The position numbers were made by a program, and so were the translations under genes. This document shows positions 19,865 through 28,447 of a stretch of DNA of 64,000 bases, one piece after another. The DNA comes from Arsukibacterium indicum. Lineage in GTDB: Bacteria > Pseudomonadota > Gammaproteobacteria > Enterobacterales > Alteromonadaceae. The stretch's first letter is position 1; every line of letters begins with the position of its first letter. Below the pieces are notes generated by a model that saw only the letters and a list, made by a program, of their open reading frames with translations, was not told where the DNA came from and did not search any database. The stretch covers positions 62,001-126,000 of the forward strand of contig NZ_JAHRID010000005.1 of the NCBI RefSeq assembly GCF_019100565.1. Reading direction: 5' to 3'.

Positions 19865-20533
19865 ATGACAGGCAAAAGAACCCGTTCTGCAAATGCATTG
19901 CTGTTTGGATATGACTTAGTTGAACACGCTGAATCTCTGGATGTGGATCCTGCATTGCTTCAGCCACTGTTTACACTATGCAAACAGGAGGGGTTTATCG
20001 ACGCACGTTGGTATAAGGAACAGCGGGATTATCTGGAAATGTGGCATCCCAAGGCAATTGATCTCGTTATGAAGTATCGGGATTTTGATGCCATCCCTGA
20101 TAGTGAATTCGGGACGCTCGCTCCTAATCAAAGTTTTGATCTAGTTAATGCATTTACCAGGCATGATCGTCGGTTTCTGATTTATGACGGTTGGACAAGC
20201 TTAATGAAAAAAGCCGATATCATTAACACACTTACTAAAAGTCTAACGGCACTCAGATTACCGGTTTCAGCTATACATTGTGCAGAAGTTCCAAATACAA
20301 GTTACGATTTACAGCTTAAGATTGAATTGTCTGAGCAAAGTTATCAAACACGTTTTGTACCCAGGGCTAATAGTTGGCCACCTAAAGTATGGATGTTAAT
20401 AAAAAAAATTATGTTTGAACAAACTAAGCTTGTTGCTTTGCACATGCCGGGGAAAAGCATGATATTTATGTCTGACAGTTTGGGGTTGGCACTTGTGCAG
20501 GCAGGTTTAGCTGTGCGGCGAGAGAAAGTTTAA
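19865..20533 (+). CDS. Hypothetical protein paired with ankyrin-repeat gene
   Basis: 222-residue soluble protein starting 7 bases after the ankyrin-repeat gene, with GGAG about ten bases upstream. No signal peptide, membrane helix or motif that I recognise. It has an aromatic-rich N-terminal half (WYKEQRDYLEMWHPKAIDL) and a C-terminal segment that could be an alpha/beta fold. The tight spacing suggests it works with the ankyrin protein; toxin/immunity, effector/chaperone or scaffold pairs are all possible and none is shown. Confidence 0.65.
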   Translation: MTGKRTRSANALLFGYDLVEHAESLDVDPALLQPLFTLCKQEGFIDARWYKEQRDYLEMWHPKAIDLVMKYRDFDAIPDSEFGTLAPNQSFDLVNAFTRHDRRFLIYDGWTSLMKKADIINTLTKSLTALRLPVSAIHCAEVPNTSYDLQLKIELSEQSYQTRFVPRANSWPPKVWMLIKKIMFEQTKLVALHMPGKSMIFMSDSLGLALVQAGLAVRREKV

Positions 20534-20549
20534 GTTGTCATAACTCTTT

Positions 20550-21332
20550 TTATGACATCGGTTTCAAACTTAGTGGTTTATCGCTAAACAACCAGTCGAC
20601 GCCGCGGGCTGCTTCACGGTTCATAATGTCAGGCAGGTTAATCTGGCCTGTGCCCACTTGTTTTCCAGCTAGCTGCAGTCGGCGGATCGTGGCATTGCCA
20701 ATCAGCGCAAAAGAGCCCGCCACCGCGCCATGCCCCAGCGCCTGGTTCTGGCGCAGAATGTCACTGACATTAGTAAGGGCCACATCTACTAACGCGGCTG
20801 GTGGCAGCTGTCGAAACCCTTCCAGGTGATCCGGTTCAAGGCTCAATAGATGATAATCCTCGGCAGGTTCAAGCGCTGTTAATAACCTGGTTAGCTGAGG
20901 CTGCAATGGTTTGTAATCACGCCAGGATACTTTTAGCTCGATCATCAGGTGCAGCTGCTTGCCATATTGCTCAATCACTTCCTGTAAGTGCGGTATTTGC
21001 GGCAGTTCGCGGCGCAGTGTGGCAAAAGTAGTGTTAGCAATCTGTAAATCAGGCCGCTGAAATAGCCGGCCACAAGCCGGATCATGATGCACCACCGGCT
21101 CGCCATCCTGAGTCAGCCGCACATCCAGTTCAATGCCCCAGATGTTGTGCTGAAGGCAACGGTCAAAGGCTGCCAGGGTATTTTCTGGTGCCAGGCTGTT
21201 AATGCCCGCAATATAAGCACCACGATGCGCCACCAGCTTTAAACGGCCAGGGTCAGCCGTTATCCGGCAAGCCGGGCTCAGCCGCCACAGCTGGTTGGCC
21301 AGAGTATTCAAATGTTCAGTCCAGTCGGGCAC
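20550..21332 (-). CDS. Glycerophosphodiester phosphodiesterase (GDPD) family protein
   Basis: Hydrolyses glycerophosphodiesters to glycerol 3-phosphate and an alcohol. The 260-residue protein has no signal peptide, so it is probably cytoplasmic and UgpQ-like. Visible are the catalytic segment VAHRGA...APENTLAAF (near residue 32-53), the metal ligands in IELDVRLTQDGEPVVHHD, and IELKVSWRDY, ending with GVDWLFSDKP. The start is GTG. It converges with the ankyrin pair; an 8-bp hairpin (20536-20557) covers its stop. Confidence 0.88.
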   Translation of the reverse strand: MPDWTEHLNTLANQLWRLSPACRITADPGRLKLVAHRGAYIAGINSLAPENTLAAFDRCLQHNIWGIELDVRLTQDGEPVVHHDPACGRLFQRPDLQIANTTFATLRRELPQIPHLQEVIEQYGKQLHLMIELKVSWRDYKPLQPQLTRLLTALEPAEDYHLLSLEPDHLEGFRQLPPAALVDVALTNVSDILRQNQALGHGAVAGSFALIGNATIRRLQLAGKQVGTGQINLPDIMNREAARGVDWLFSDKPLSLKPMS

Positions 21333-21433
21333 TGCATTTCGCCATTTCTTAGAAACAAGTTGTTCACTTTACGAATAAAATCCACTAGCATCAAGCGCGT
21401 TGTAATTAGCAGATGATAACGGGATGTCCGGCC

Positions 21434-21697
21434 ATGAATAATAAACAACAACGGCTTAAAGCTATTGAGAAAGAGTTAATCATCGCTGGTATTCTTGATG
21501 TTCCGGGGACCTTGCTGTTTGCTGCAGGGCTATACGCCACCTTTACGCCAGAAGGCGAGGCGTTTTTACCGGTATTAAATAACCCAACAGTGGTAACCAG
21601 CTGTCTGGTATTCGGTGGTGGCATGATGCTATGGGGCGGGTATAAGTTGTTTACGCTACTACGCGAAAAAGCACAATTATTGAAAATGCCGGGCTAG
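21434..21697 (+). CDS. Small two-helix membrane protein, unknown
   Basis: 87 residues from the ATG at 21434 (an upstream start at 21413 adds seven). A short charged N-terminus is followed by two hydrophobic helices (about residues 17-35 and 50-72) and a basic tail, so the loop between them is probably periplasmic. No family recognised. The alpha/beta hydrolase gene follows after 32 bases and may be co-transcribed. Confidence 0.6.
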   Translation: MNNKQQRLKAIEKELIIAGILDVPGTLLFAAGLYATFTPEGEAFLPVLNNPTVVTSCLVFGGGMMLWGGYKLFTLLREKAQLLKMPG

Positions 21698-21729
21698 CGG
21701 AATATAGCGCAGTTTTTTAAGGATCTATT

Positions 21730-22533
21730 TTGAAATTTTTTACACTTCTGTTGGTGACACTGTCTTTCAGTGTTTTCGCCTTACCTACTCAGTTTATTAA
21801 GGTTAATGAATTTGAGCTGGAGTATGAAATTGCCGGTAGTGGTAAGCACGTCGTATTGCTTGAAGCCGGTGGCAGATCGGCGATGACAGATTGGGATCCG
21901 GTTTTTAGCCAGATAACAGAGAAGGCAACAGTTATTCGCTACTCCCGGGTTGGTAATGGCAATTCAACCCAGATTAAACGCCATTTTACCTCGCGCGATT
22001 ATGCAGACCATGCCAGTGAGTTGCTGAAAAAATTAAACATCGCAGAGCCGGTTATTCTGGTCGCGCATTCCTATGGTGGCAGTGTGGCACGGGACTTTGC
22101 CGCTGCTTACCCTGAAAAAGTGAAAGCCTTACTTTTATTGGACCCGTCTTCTGAGCATGATGTTGATATATTGCGAGCTATTAATTTAGAGCAGGGCAAC
22201 CTCGAAATAGCCCAGATTAAATTGGACGATATGAAAGACGGTATGTCAAACCAGTATCTGGATTTTTGGAGTAAAAGGCCTTTGCCAGATTATCCCCAGA
22301 TTAAAGCAATGCCAACTACAGTCATTGTTTCAGTGAAAAAGGTAGAAAACCCAACCAACTTATTTTTTACTGATCAAGGCCGCAAGCTTTGGGGTGAGCA
22401 TTGGCACAGCTGGGCTGCAGCTTTTCCACAAGGGCGGGCTGTGTTAACTGAGCAAAGCGGCCACTATGTCCAGTTTGATGAGCCGCAATTGGTTGTGCAA
22501 GAGTTAACACGATTGGTTGAGCAATTGGACTAA
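21730..22533 (+). CDS. Exported alpha/beta-fold hydrolase
   Basis: 267-residue alpha/beta hydrolase with an N-terminal signal peptide ending near ALP-TQ (residue 18), so it acts in the periplasm or outside. The nucleophile elbow is AHSYGGS (near residue 118), the acid is probably in LLLDPSS, and the C-terminal QSGHYVQFDEP holds the catalytic His. The start is TTG with AAGGA six bases upstream. Substrate unknown; esterase, lipase or lactonase activities are all possible in this fold. Confidence 0.8.
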   Translation: MKFFTLLLVTLSFSVFALPTQFIKVNEFELEYEIAGSGKHVVLLEAGGRSAMTDWDPVFSQITEKATVIRYSRVGNGNSTQIKRHFTSRDYADHASELLKKLNIAEPVILVAHSYGGSVARDFAAAYPEKVKALLLLDPSSEHDVDILRAINLEQGNLEIAQIKLDDMKDGMSNQYLDFWSKRPLPDYPQIKAMPTTVIVSVKKVENPTNLFFTDQGRKLWGEHWHSWAAAFPQGRAVLTEQSGHYVQFDEPQLVVQELTRLVEQLD

Positions 22534-22583
22534 CCGCTAACGAATTAAATCAAAAAATGATTTCTGAATGCCACGGAGGGTAA

Positions 22584-23723
22584 ATGTACTTTGAAAAGAT
22601 AAGAAACTATCTGCCTTACATGCTACTGGGTGTTTGCAGTATAGTTGCAATGCCCACGCTAAGTTCTGAACCTGCACCCGGACCATTGCAGCACTGGCAG
22701 CAGCAAGCTGTTGCTGAAGGCTTTGACGGTCAGGTATTGGTAAGGCAAGCGGGTGAAACACTGTTATTACAGGCTTTTGGCACGGCTGATTATGAGGCCG
22801 GTCGCGCTTTTACTACAGATACCGTATTTGATATTGGTTCATTGACCAAACAATTTACTGCTGCCGCTATTTTAAAACTACAAGAGCAGGGCAAACTGCA
22901 GCTTACCGATACTCTGGGCCAGTTTTTTCCTGAGGCTGGAAATGACAAAAAAGCGATTACATTACATCAGTTGCTTACCCATAGCTCTGGCCTGGTAAAC
23001 AATTTATCTGGTGGCGATTACAGTAGAGTTAGCCGCAACACCTTTATTAAGCGTTTGTTTCGCTCAAAACTTAATGCAACGCCTGGTACAGAGTTTTCGT
23101 ACTCTAATGCCGGTTATGCGCTACTGGGGTTAGTTATTGAACGGCTATCTGGTCTGAATTATGAGCAATATGTGCATCAGTATTTGCTAAAGCCTGCCGG
23201 ATTACAACATACTGGTTATCGGATCCCTGACTGGTCTGGTTTACCCGTAGCAACAGGGTATGAGCTAAAACGCGATAGCTTATTCGGTGGTAAAGCCGAT
23301 GGCAGCAGCGAGCGCTGGGGCACGCCACTTGAAAAGTCCTGGGATAAAGATGGCCCTTGGTGGAACTTACATGCGAATGGCGGCTTTTTGTCGACGATGG
23401 GCGATCTGCACCGCTGGCAGCTGGCACTGCAAACCGAAACAATACTCAGCCAAGCATCAACTTCTCTATTATTCACGCCACATGTTGCAACGCCTCGTGA
23501 AGGTGTGTTTTACGGTTATGGTTGGATTGTTGAAACCGCTAGCCCAGCGGGTAAAGTGGTGCGTCATGGCGGCAGTAACGGCATTTTTAATACTGATTTT
23601 CGCTATTACACCGATACACAATTGCTGATTATTTTTATGACTAACAACGATAGTCAGTTTTTCCCGGCTTATCGGGATACGTTAGTTGAGGCGGTGCTGT
23701 CGTCCGCCGCCGTTGAGGAGTAA
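22584..23723 (+). CDS. Exported serine beta-lactamase/PBP-like hydrolase
   Basis: 379-residue member of the class C beta-lactamase/DD-peptidase/EstB family. An N-terminal hydrophobic signal is followed by the catalytic SLTK (Ser86, Lys89), YSN (Tyr173) and the third motif HGG near residue 331. GGAGGG precedes the ATG. The family includes beta-lactamases, carboxypeptidases and esterases, and the motifs do not decide which; resistance should not be assumed. The GFA-family gene follows after 2 bases, indicating one transcript. Confidence 0.85.
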   Translation: MYFEKIRNYLPYMLLGVCSIVAMPTLSSEPAPGPLQHWQQQAVAEGFDGQVLVRQAGETLLLQAFGTADYEAGRAFTTDTVFDIGSLTKQFTAAAILKLQEQGKLQLTDTLGQFFPEAGNDKKAITLHQLLTHSSGLVNNLSGGDYSRVSRNTFIKRLFRSKLNATPGTEFSYSNAGYALLGLVIERLSGLNYEQYVHQYLLKPAGLQHTGYRIPDWSGLPVATGYELKRDSLFGGKADGSSERWGTPLEKSWDKDGPWWNLHANGGFLSTMGDLHRWQLALQTETILSQASTSLLFTPHVATPREGVFYGYGWIVETASPAGKVVRHGGSNGIFNTDFRYYTDTQLLIIFMTNNDSQFFPAYRDTLVEAVLSSAAVEE

Positions 23724-23725
23724 CC

Positions 23726-24133
23726 ATGTACCAGGGCGGGTGTTTGTGTGGCGAGGTTGCCATTGAAATTAATGGGCCTATCAGTAGTATTATTCATTGC
23801 CATTGTTCGCTGTGTCGTAAATCCAGCGGCACTGCCTTTGCTACTAATGGCTTTGTTCAGACAACGGACTTCAACGTGGTAAAAGGTGCTGCGCTGTTAA
23901 GCCAATTTGCTTTTAAGCCAGGTCGCATCAGGCACTTCTGCAGCAATTGTGGCTCACCAGTGTACAGCAGTAATGCAGATGATACTACGCGCATCAGAGT
24001 CAGGTTAGGTATTCTCAACACGGCTATCAGCGAGCGACCGCAATCACACAATTTTTATAGTTCAAAAGCCAATTGGGAAGATTTGGACGCTAACCTGCCG
24101 CGTTTTGATAGTTTTGAACCTGGCCGCAAATAG
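23726..24133 (+). CDS. GFA/CENP-V family zinc protein
   Basis: 135-residue protein of the glutathione-dependent formaldehyde-activating (GFA)/CENP-V fold. Zinc-binding cysteines are visible in GGCLCGEV, HCHCSLCRK and FCSNCGSPV. Small cytoplasmic members of this fold are widespread and mostly uncharacterised; the name does not prove formaldehyde chemistry. It begins 2 bases after the serine hydrolase with GAGGAG in the end of that gene, so translation is probably coupled. Confidence 0.85.
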   Translation: MYQGGCLCGEVAIEINGPISSIIHCHCSLCRKSSGTAFATNGFVQTTDFNVVKGAALLSQFAFKPGRIRHFCSNCGSPVYSSNADDTTRIRVRLGILNTAISERPQSHNFYSSKANWEDLDANLPRFDSFEPGRK

Positions 24134-24333
24134 CCTGAATAAACCAAGGCGCTTATTTGCCCAAGACCGTTTTGTTATTGCTGCAGCACTGTGCTGTATT
24201 GACGCAGCCGTCGCGCCAACTGCGTCCAGCATGAAATCATATATTATTTACATTTTGATACTAAAAAATGACATTCGTTTGCCTAAACTATGCTAACGTT
24301 TCAGCAGCAAAATAGCGTGAACAGGAGTTCATA

Positions 24334-25002
24334 ATGGCGATTGATACCAGTGGTGTAAAAATTGAAGACCGGCCGTTTGATCAGGTAAGGCAAGAGGCTA
24401 TTGATCAGCTGATTATGAATTACAGCCATGGTGTGATATCAGCTGAGGCTTTTGAGCGGCGGCTTGACGTTGCCTCTGATGCCAGCAGCATTCAGGAACT
24501 GATAGATGTCGTGTCTGACCTGTCATTGCAACCAGATAACCAGTATCAACAGCAACGTGAACGAACATTCTCGCCGCGATATCAGGCCGGCAATGATACC
24601 CGCAACGAACGTATTATTTGCGTCCTTTCATCAAATCAGCACAGTGGTCAATGGCTGGTGCCTGCTGAAATCTGCATTGTTAGCGTGCTTGGCACGGTAG
24701 AACTGGATTTTTCTGAAGCAATTTTCCAGCACCAGCGAATTGTAATCCGGGTTAATAACTTAATTGGCAGTTTAACCATTCTGATACCCGAGCAGGTAAA
24801 CGTGGTATCCAATATGTTTAATATTATTGGCAGTACTGATAACAGTGCGCCTTGCATGGGCGACCGCCAGGCGCCACAAATTGTGGTAGAGGGGTACTCT
24901 GTTCTTGGCTCGCTGGATATAAAGCTGAAAAAAACCATGAAAGAAAAGTTTACTGCTTTTGCCGATCAGTGCCGGGCTATGTTTGGTTTTAATAAACCAT
25001 AA
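24334..25002 (+). CDS. DUF1707/LiaF-like cell-envelope protein
   Basis: 222 residues. The N-terminal part (about 8-60) matches the DUF1707/SHOCT-like pattern in which a short helical domain ends with YSHGVISAEAFERRLDVA. After a Q-rich linker, the C-terminal half resembles the LiaF/cell-wall-active antibiotics response domain of short beta repeats (GTVELDFSEA, NLIGSLTILIPEQVNV, GYSVLGSLDIK). No membrane segment is evident. AGGAG lies eight bases before the ATG. In Firmicutes LiaF modulates an envelope-stress kinase; a role here is only suggested by resemblance. Confidence 0.7.
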   Translation: MAIDTSGVKIEDRPFDQVRQEAIDQLIMNYSHGVISAEAFERRLDVASDASSIQELIDVVSDLSLQPDNQYQQQRERTFSPRYQAGNDTRNERIICVLSSNQHSGQWLVPAEICIVSVLGTVELDFSEAIFQHQRIVIRVNNLIGSLTILIPEQVNVVSNMFNIIGSTDNSAPCMGDRQAPQIVVEGYSVLGSLDIKLKKTMKEKFTAFADQCRAMFGFNKP

Positions 25003-25055
25003 TCGTTTCCATTAAAACGTTTTAAATCTCAGTAAGTATCGGCTATGGAGAATGA

Positions 25056-25643
25056 ATGCGCGCCCTGTTTTTTATTGTGTTAAGTGTTATTTCTGGTGCA
25101 GTTAGCGCACAGCCTGCTGACTTTTCATCAAAACTGGTGCAGGCAGCGCTGCAGCGAACCGAGCATCAGGTTCGTTATGACGGTGCATACATGCGTATTG
25201 AGTATCCGGGCGGTGACGTTCCGGCAGATATTGGGGTGTGTACTGATGTGGTTATTCGTAGTTATCGTAGCCTTGGAATCGATTTACAACAATTAGTGCA
25301 TGAAGATATGCGCGATAACTTCAGCAGTTACCCGTCAAAACGAATTTGGGGGCTAACCAGGCCTGACAGTAATATTGATCATCGCCGGGTACCTAATTTA
25401 CAGGTGTTTTTTCGTCGTCATGGCACCTCGCTGCCAGTAACGCAGCGGGCGGCAGATTATAAACCCGGCGCCATTGTCAGCTGGATGTTGCCCGGTAATT
25501 TGCCACATGTAGGTATTGTTACTGATAGGCTGGTTGCCGGCACTGAGCGGCCAATGATCGTACATAATATTGGCGCCGGCCCACAACTGGAAGACGTCTT
25601 ATTTTCCTACCCGATAACCGGGCATTTCAATTATTTTAATTAG
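25056..25643 (+). CDS. DUF1287 domain protein, exported, NlpC/P60-like
   Basis: 195-residue protein with a cleavable signal peptide (about residues 1-18, SAVSAQ-like end). The body fits DUF1287: a Cys in DIGVCTDVVIRSYR, His in LPHVGIVTD and Asn in VHNIGAG, the layout of a Cys-His papain-like/NlpC-P60 hydrolase. Such proteins may act on peptidoglycan or other amide bonds in the periplasm, but the substrate is not known. GGAG lies six bases before the ATG. It may be co-transcribed with the preceding envelope-type gene. Confidence 0.82.
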   Translation: MRALFFIVLSVISGAVSAQPADFSSKLVQAALQRTEHQVRYDGAYMRIEYPGGDVPADIGVCTDVVIRSYRSLGIDLQQLVHEDMRDNFSSYPSKRIWGLTRPDSNIDHRRVPNLQVFFRRHGTSLPVTQRAADYKPGAIVSWMLPGNLPHVGIVTDRLVAGTERPMIVHNIGAGPQLEDVLFSYPITGHFNYFN

Positions 25644-25686
25644 CGAGCCGTTTTAAATCGCGAACAGTACTTTAACTCGATTTAAG

Positions 25687-26106
25687 TTACTGACTTTCAG
25701 CACGTTTTTTGGCACTACGTAAATAGCGAATTAGTCTTGCCTCTTCATCATTTATCGGTTCCTGGCCGATATAAGTAGCCTCTTGTTGTACAGCTTGCTG
25801 CTTTTGAATATTTTCCTGCAGTAACAGCAGCTCTGCTTCAGAAAGTTGCTCCCAAAGACCATTTCTGTCTGAAGCTAGTTCACATTTTCTTGGGAGCGAC
25901 TCTAAAATTAAAATCGCACCCAATGAGTAAAATTTATTGTCATAAACACAGCCGAGAATTTTGCCTCTGTCGACCACCAGCTGCCAGGGAAAATTCTTGT
26001 CACTGACACTTATACCAGGGGCTGTCAAACGGGCCGTCTCTTCTGCTGCAGCCGCTGGCAGTTGTAGCACGCAAAAAAGAAATAGGGAAAATGTTGTCAG
26101 TTTCAT
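25687..26106 (-). CDS. DUF1496 family exported protein (YnjH-like)
   Basis: 139-residue protein with a signal peptide (about residues 1-20, ending AAAAEE). The middle has the DUF1496 hallmark GCVYDNKFYSLGAIL followed by a conserved Cys, which probably forms a disulphide. A glutamine/glutamate-rich coiled C-terminal extension follows. AAGGAAGG precedes the ATG. It converges with the DUF1287 gene. Function of the family is unknown. Confidence 0.75.
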   Translation of the reverse strand: MKLTTFSLFLFCVLQLPAAAAEETARLTAPGISVSDKNFPWQLVVDRGKILGCVYDNKFYSLGAILILESLPRKCELASDRNGLWEQLSEAELLLLQENIQKQQAVQQEATYIGQEPINDEEARLIRYLRSAKKRAESQ

Positions 26107-26388
26107 CTGACCTTCCTTTAGTCGTTGTCATTGGATGTATAAATTAATAGTGTGCTAACCTAAACAACATTTTTTTCTAAATCAATTACAAAGTTATGCC
26201 GTATTGTGTTTTTGAAGTTTATTTCGCTGCGTATTACCAGTAACTTCGATAATATGGGCAAAAAACTGACTAAATTAGTAAAAACAAAATTATCAATTGC
26301 ATACTGACATTAATCCATCTATAACTTAATATGCGTATTTCGATAGTAAGAGGTACGAGCAGTTAAAAAGTGTAATGGAGGACGCAGT

Positions 26389-26913
26389 GTGAGTAGTTTT
26401 TTAAAGCCATATGTGTGGGTTGTTGTTGGCGTGTTGTCGCTGTCGTTTCAGGCTGCTGCTGCGGTAACCGTGCAGTTTAATTCTGAGCGGAATGCTGCCT
26501 GCTGGCAGATTATAGAACAAAGAAAGCCAGGTTTCTGCCGGCTGCACTTTGAGTTTATCGATCCTAAGCCTGACTCTGTTTATGCTGATCAAACTTTACT
26601 GAGCAACTCTGTTAGTGATTACCCAGCCAAGCGCAATGGCTACCCAACCTCATTTCAAAAACTGGAATATTCGTTACAGTTTTTTCAGTACAGCGCCGCG
26701 CGTTTTAAAATTCGCAATAATTTGGTGTTTATCCGTTCTGATGACGGTTCAGTACAATTGAATATGGGTATATTAACGTCCGCCAGTGGTGGCTACAGTT
26801 ATTTACTGGCTGATAGTGAAAGCCAGATCAGACAGCTAATTGCGGATATGCAAAAATCAGACGGTCATTCAACCCGTTATCAGCGCAATATTGAGCAGCT
26901 TTTTCGAAATTAA
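26389..26913 (+). CDS. Hypothetical exported protein
   Basis: 174 residues, beginning at GTG with GGAGG eight bases upstream. A signal peptide (about residues 1-25, ending QAAAA) precedes a domain with two cysteines in RNAACWQIIEQRKPGFC, possibly disulphide-bonded. No family recognised. It is preceded by a 282-base A+T-rich gap (26107-26388) in which I see promoter-like A+T tracts but no gene or clear operator. Confidence 0.65.
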   Translation: MSSFLKPYVWVVVGVLSLSFQAAAAVTVQFNSERNAACWQIIEQRKPGFCRLHFEFIDPKPDSVYADQTLLSNSVSDYPAKRNGYPTSFQKLEYSLQFFQYSAARFKIRNNLVFIRSDDGSVQLNMGILTSASGGYSYLLADSESQIRQLIADMQKSDGHSTRYQRNIEQLFRN

Positions 26914-27040
26914 AGGTAGTACGGCTAGTTCAGGATTGGTTCATTGGGTCGGCTTTAAGGTTACACTCTGATTTTGGTAATGTGCCGCCTTTGCGAATTT
27001 TTTAATCATAAGTCGCGGCACAGCAGGGATTGGGAGACGA

Positions 27041-27712
27041 ATGGATTCCGTTACGGCTATACTTGGCAGCTTTTCGGTAAAAACTGAATATTACATCTGG
27101 TTATTTATTTTTATAAATCTGCTGTGGTTTGCATTATTTTGTTTCAGTAAATATGCCGCCAGTAAACGTTACCAGCAATTGCAGCATTCATTAAACCATG
27201 AGCTGGAGCGCCGGCGCAAAGTTTACGAACTTAAAGTTTGTCAGTATGAAGACTACTGCCATGAGCTGGAGACATTTCAGCTTAAGCATCAGAATGATTA
27301 CCAAAGTGTGTTCCTGCCGCTTTATACCGAATTTAGTAAGCGCTATCAGGCCGCTGATGCGGCTGAAGATACCGCTGCTGCCTCTTTAGCGACTTTATGG
27401 TTTTGTGGCGAAATTCAACAAGTCAGCAGCAAAAATAATAACGAACTGACAGCGCTCGATAAAAAGACGGCAGAACTAACACTCAGTGCTGCTGATGATG
27501 TTGTGGAAATTCTGACGGATATTCAACTGCTCTGTCAAAAGTTGCTGGTGGTAACCACTGAGCAGATGAATAAACTTGTCGCCGTTGCGCTAAGTAAAGA
27601 TCATCAGGCAGTGAAATTTATGGGTGATGAGTTGCAGCAAACCAGCAGCGATCTGCACGCAAAAACCCGCCAGTTAATGCAGGAAATCAGGCGGGATCTT
27701 CTGATTTTCTGA
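27041..27712 (+). CDS. Hypothetical membrane-anchored coiled-coil protein
   Basis: 223 residues. One N-terminal membrane helix (about residues 17-37) is followed by a long charged helical region rich in heptad-like Leu/Glu/Lys patterns (residues 45-95 and 120-220). The bulk is probably cytoplasmic. GGGAG is five bases before the ATG. No family recognised. It converges with the yaeQ-like gene. Confidence 0.65.
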   Translation: MDSVTAILGSFSVKTEYYIWLFIFINLLWFALFCFSKYAASKRYQQLQHSLNHELERRRKVYELKVCQYEDYCHELETFQLKHQNDYQSVFLPLYTEFSKRYQAADAAEDTAAASLATLWFCGEIQQVSSKNNNELTALDKKTAELTLSAADDVVEILTDIQLLCQKLLVVTTEQMNKLVAVALSKDHQAVKFMGDELQQTSSDLHAKTRQLMQEIRRDLLIF

Positions 27713-27739
27713 ATTTTCAGCAACCAGGTTAAGCTTGTT

Positions 27740-28264
27740 TTAATGATAGATTCTGCGCTGCAGTAAAATATCGAGAACCTGAGTCCCGTCAGTCAGGCTG
27801 AGTTGTTCAGCTTCGCGCCACACGCTCAACTTCATATGCGTTTTCAGCATCAAGCTTAACGCCATTATGTCTGCATCACTAAACATGTAGCAATCGGCAT
27901 TGGCATTGGCTGCCTGGCCATCGTTTATTCTGACTTGCTGTTCTGTCAGAAACAAAACAACCTGATCAGCCTGATGCAAAGCCCGGCGAAGGCTTTTGTC
28001 TGGCAGCGGGTCAACAACAGCCCACAGTGTAAAATGCTGCTGGTCGTCCCGCAAATACAAATCTGGCAATTTACCAAAGCCGGGGTGCTGGTTAAGAGTC
28101 GGGTGTAAGTCGTACAATATAAGATACGCTAGTAGTCGTCTGGCAAAGTGTTCAGCTGATTCTTGTTGATACGGAGCAATATAGTGACGATGTTGCTGAA
28201 ATAGCTTTAACGCCTCACAGTTATAGTTTAAATCAAGTCTGACAACCTTGGTATTCATCATCAT
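27740..28264 (-). CDS. YaeQ family protein
   Basis: About 174 residues from the ATG at 28264; several starts lie together and GGTGA fits this one. Resemblance to YaeQ is seen in SAEHFARRLLAYLILYD, PDLYLRDDQQHFTLWAVVD and ADQVVLFLTEQQ. YaeQ proteins have a PD-(D/E)XK nuclease-like fold; early work tied them to RfaH-dependent haemolysin expression, and real function is unclear. It is divergent from this typical family at many positions. A low-copy tandem repeat lies just upstream. Confidence 0.7.
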   Translation of the reverse strand: MMMNTKVVRLDLNYNCEALKLFQQHRHYIAPYQQESAEHFARRLLAYLILYDLHPTLNQHPGFGKLPDLYLRDDQQHFTLWAVVDPLPDKSLRRALHQADQVVLFLTEQQVRINDGQAANANADCYMFSDADIMALSLMLKTHMKLSVWREAEQLSLTDGTQVLDILLQRRIYH

Positions 28265-28282
28265 TTGTGTCACCAATCTGGT

Positions 28283-28408
28283 TCTGCTGGTTTGTGTCTG
28301 CTGGTTTGTGTCTGTCCTGTTATCCTCCTTTTAAGCAATATCTGTGCCTGTCGTCCTGTTATCCTCGTTTTAAGCAATATCTGTTTAAGCAATATCTGTG
28401 CCTGTCGG
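28283..28408. repeat. Compound tandem repeat (14-bp x2, 39-bp x2 with inner 15-bp duplication)
   Basis: TCTGCTGGTTTGTG occurs twice head-to-tail at 28283-28310. A 39-bp unit follows at 28315-28353 and again from 28354, with one C/G difference. The second copy has an extra TTAAGCAATATCTGT duplicated inside it before the unit ends near 28408. The array lies between the start of the yaeQ-like gene and the end of the LytTR regulator gene. An open frame through it looks like a repeat artefact. Confidence 0.9.
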
Positions 28409-28447
28409 CTAATAAATCAGTCCGGAACAATGGCAAAAAAATAAATC

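Noticed and set aside
22584..23723. Calling the serine hydrolase an AmpC beta-lactamase
   Set aside because: SxxK, YSN and HGG are shared by esterases and peptidases of the same fold; nothing here indicates antibiotic hydrolysis.
28283..28408. CRISPR array
   Set aside because: Units are two-copy, abutting, and have no unique spacers or cas genes.
18487..28447. Genomic island or prophage borders
   Set aside because: No integrase, transposase, tRNA-flanking repeat or phage gene was seen; the region is only loosely accessory.
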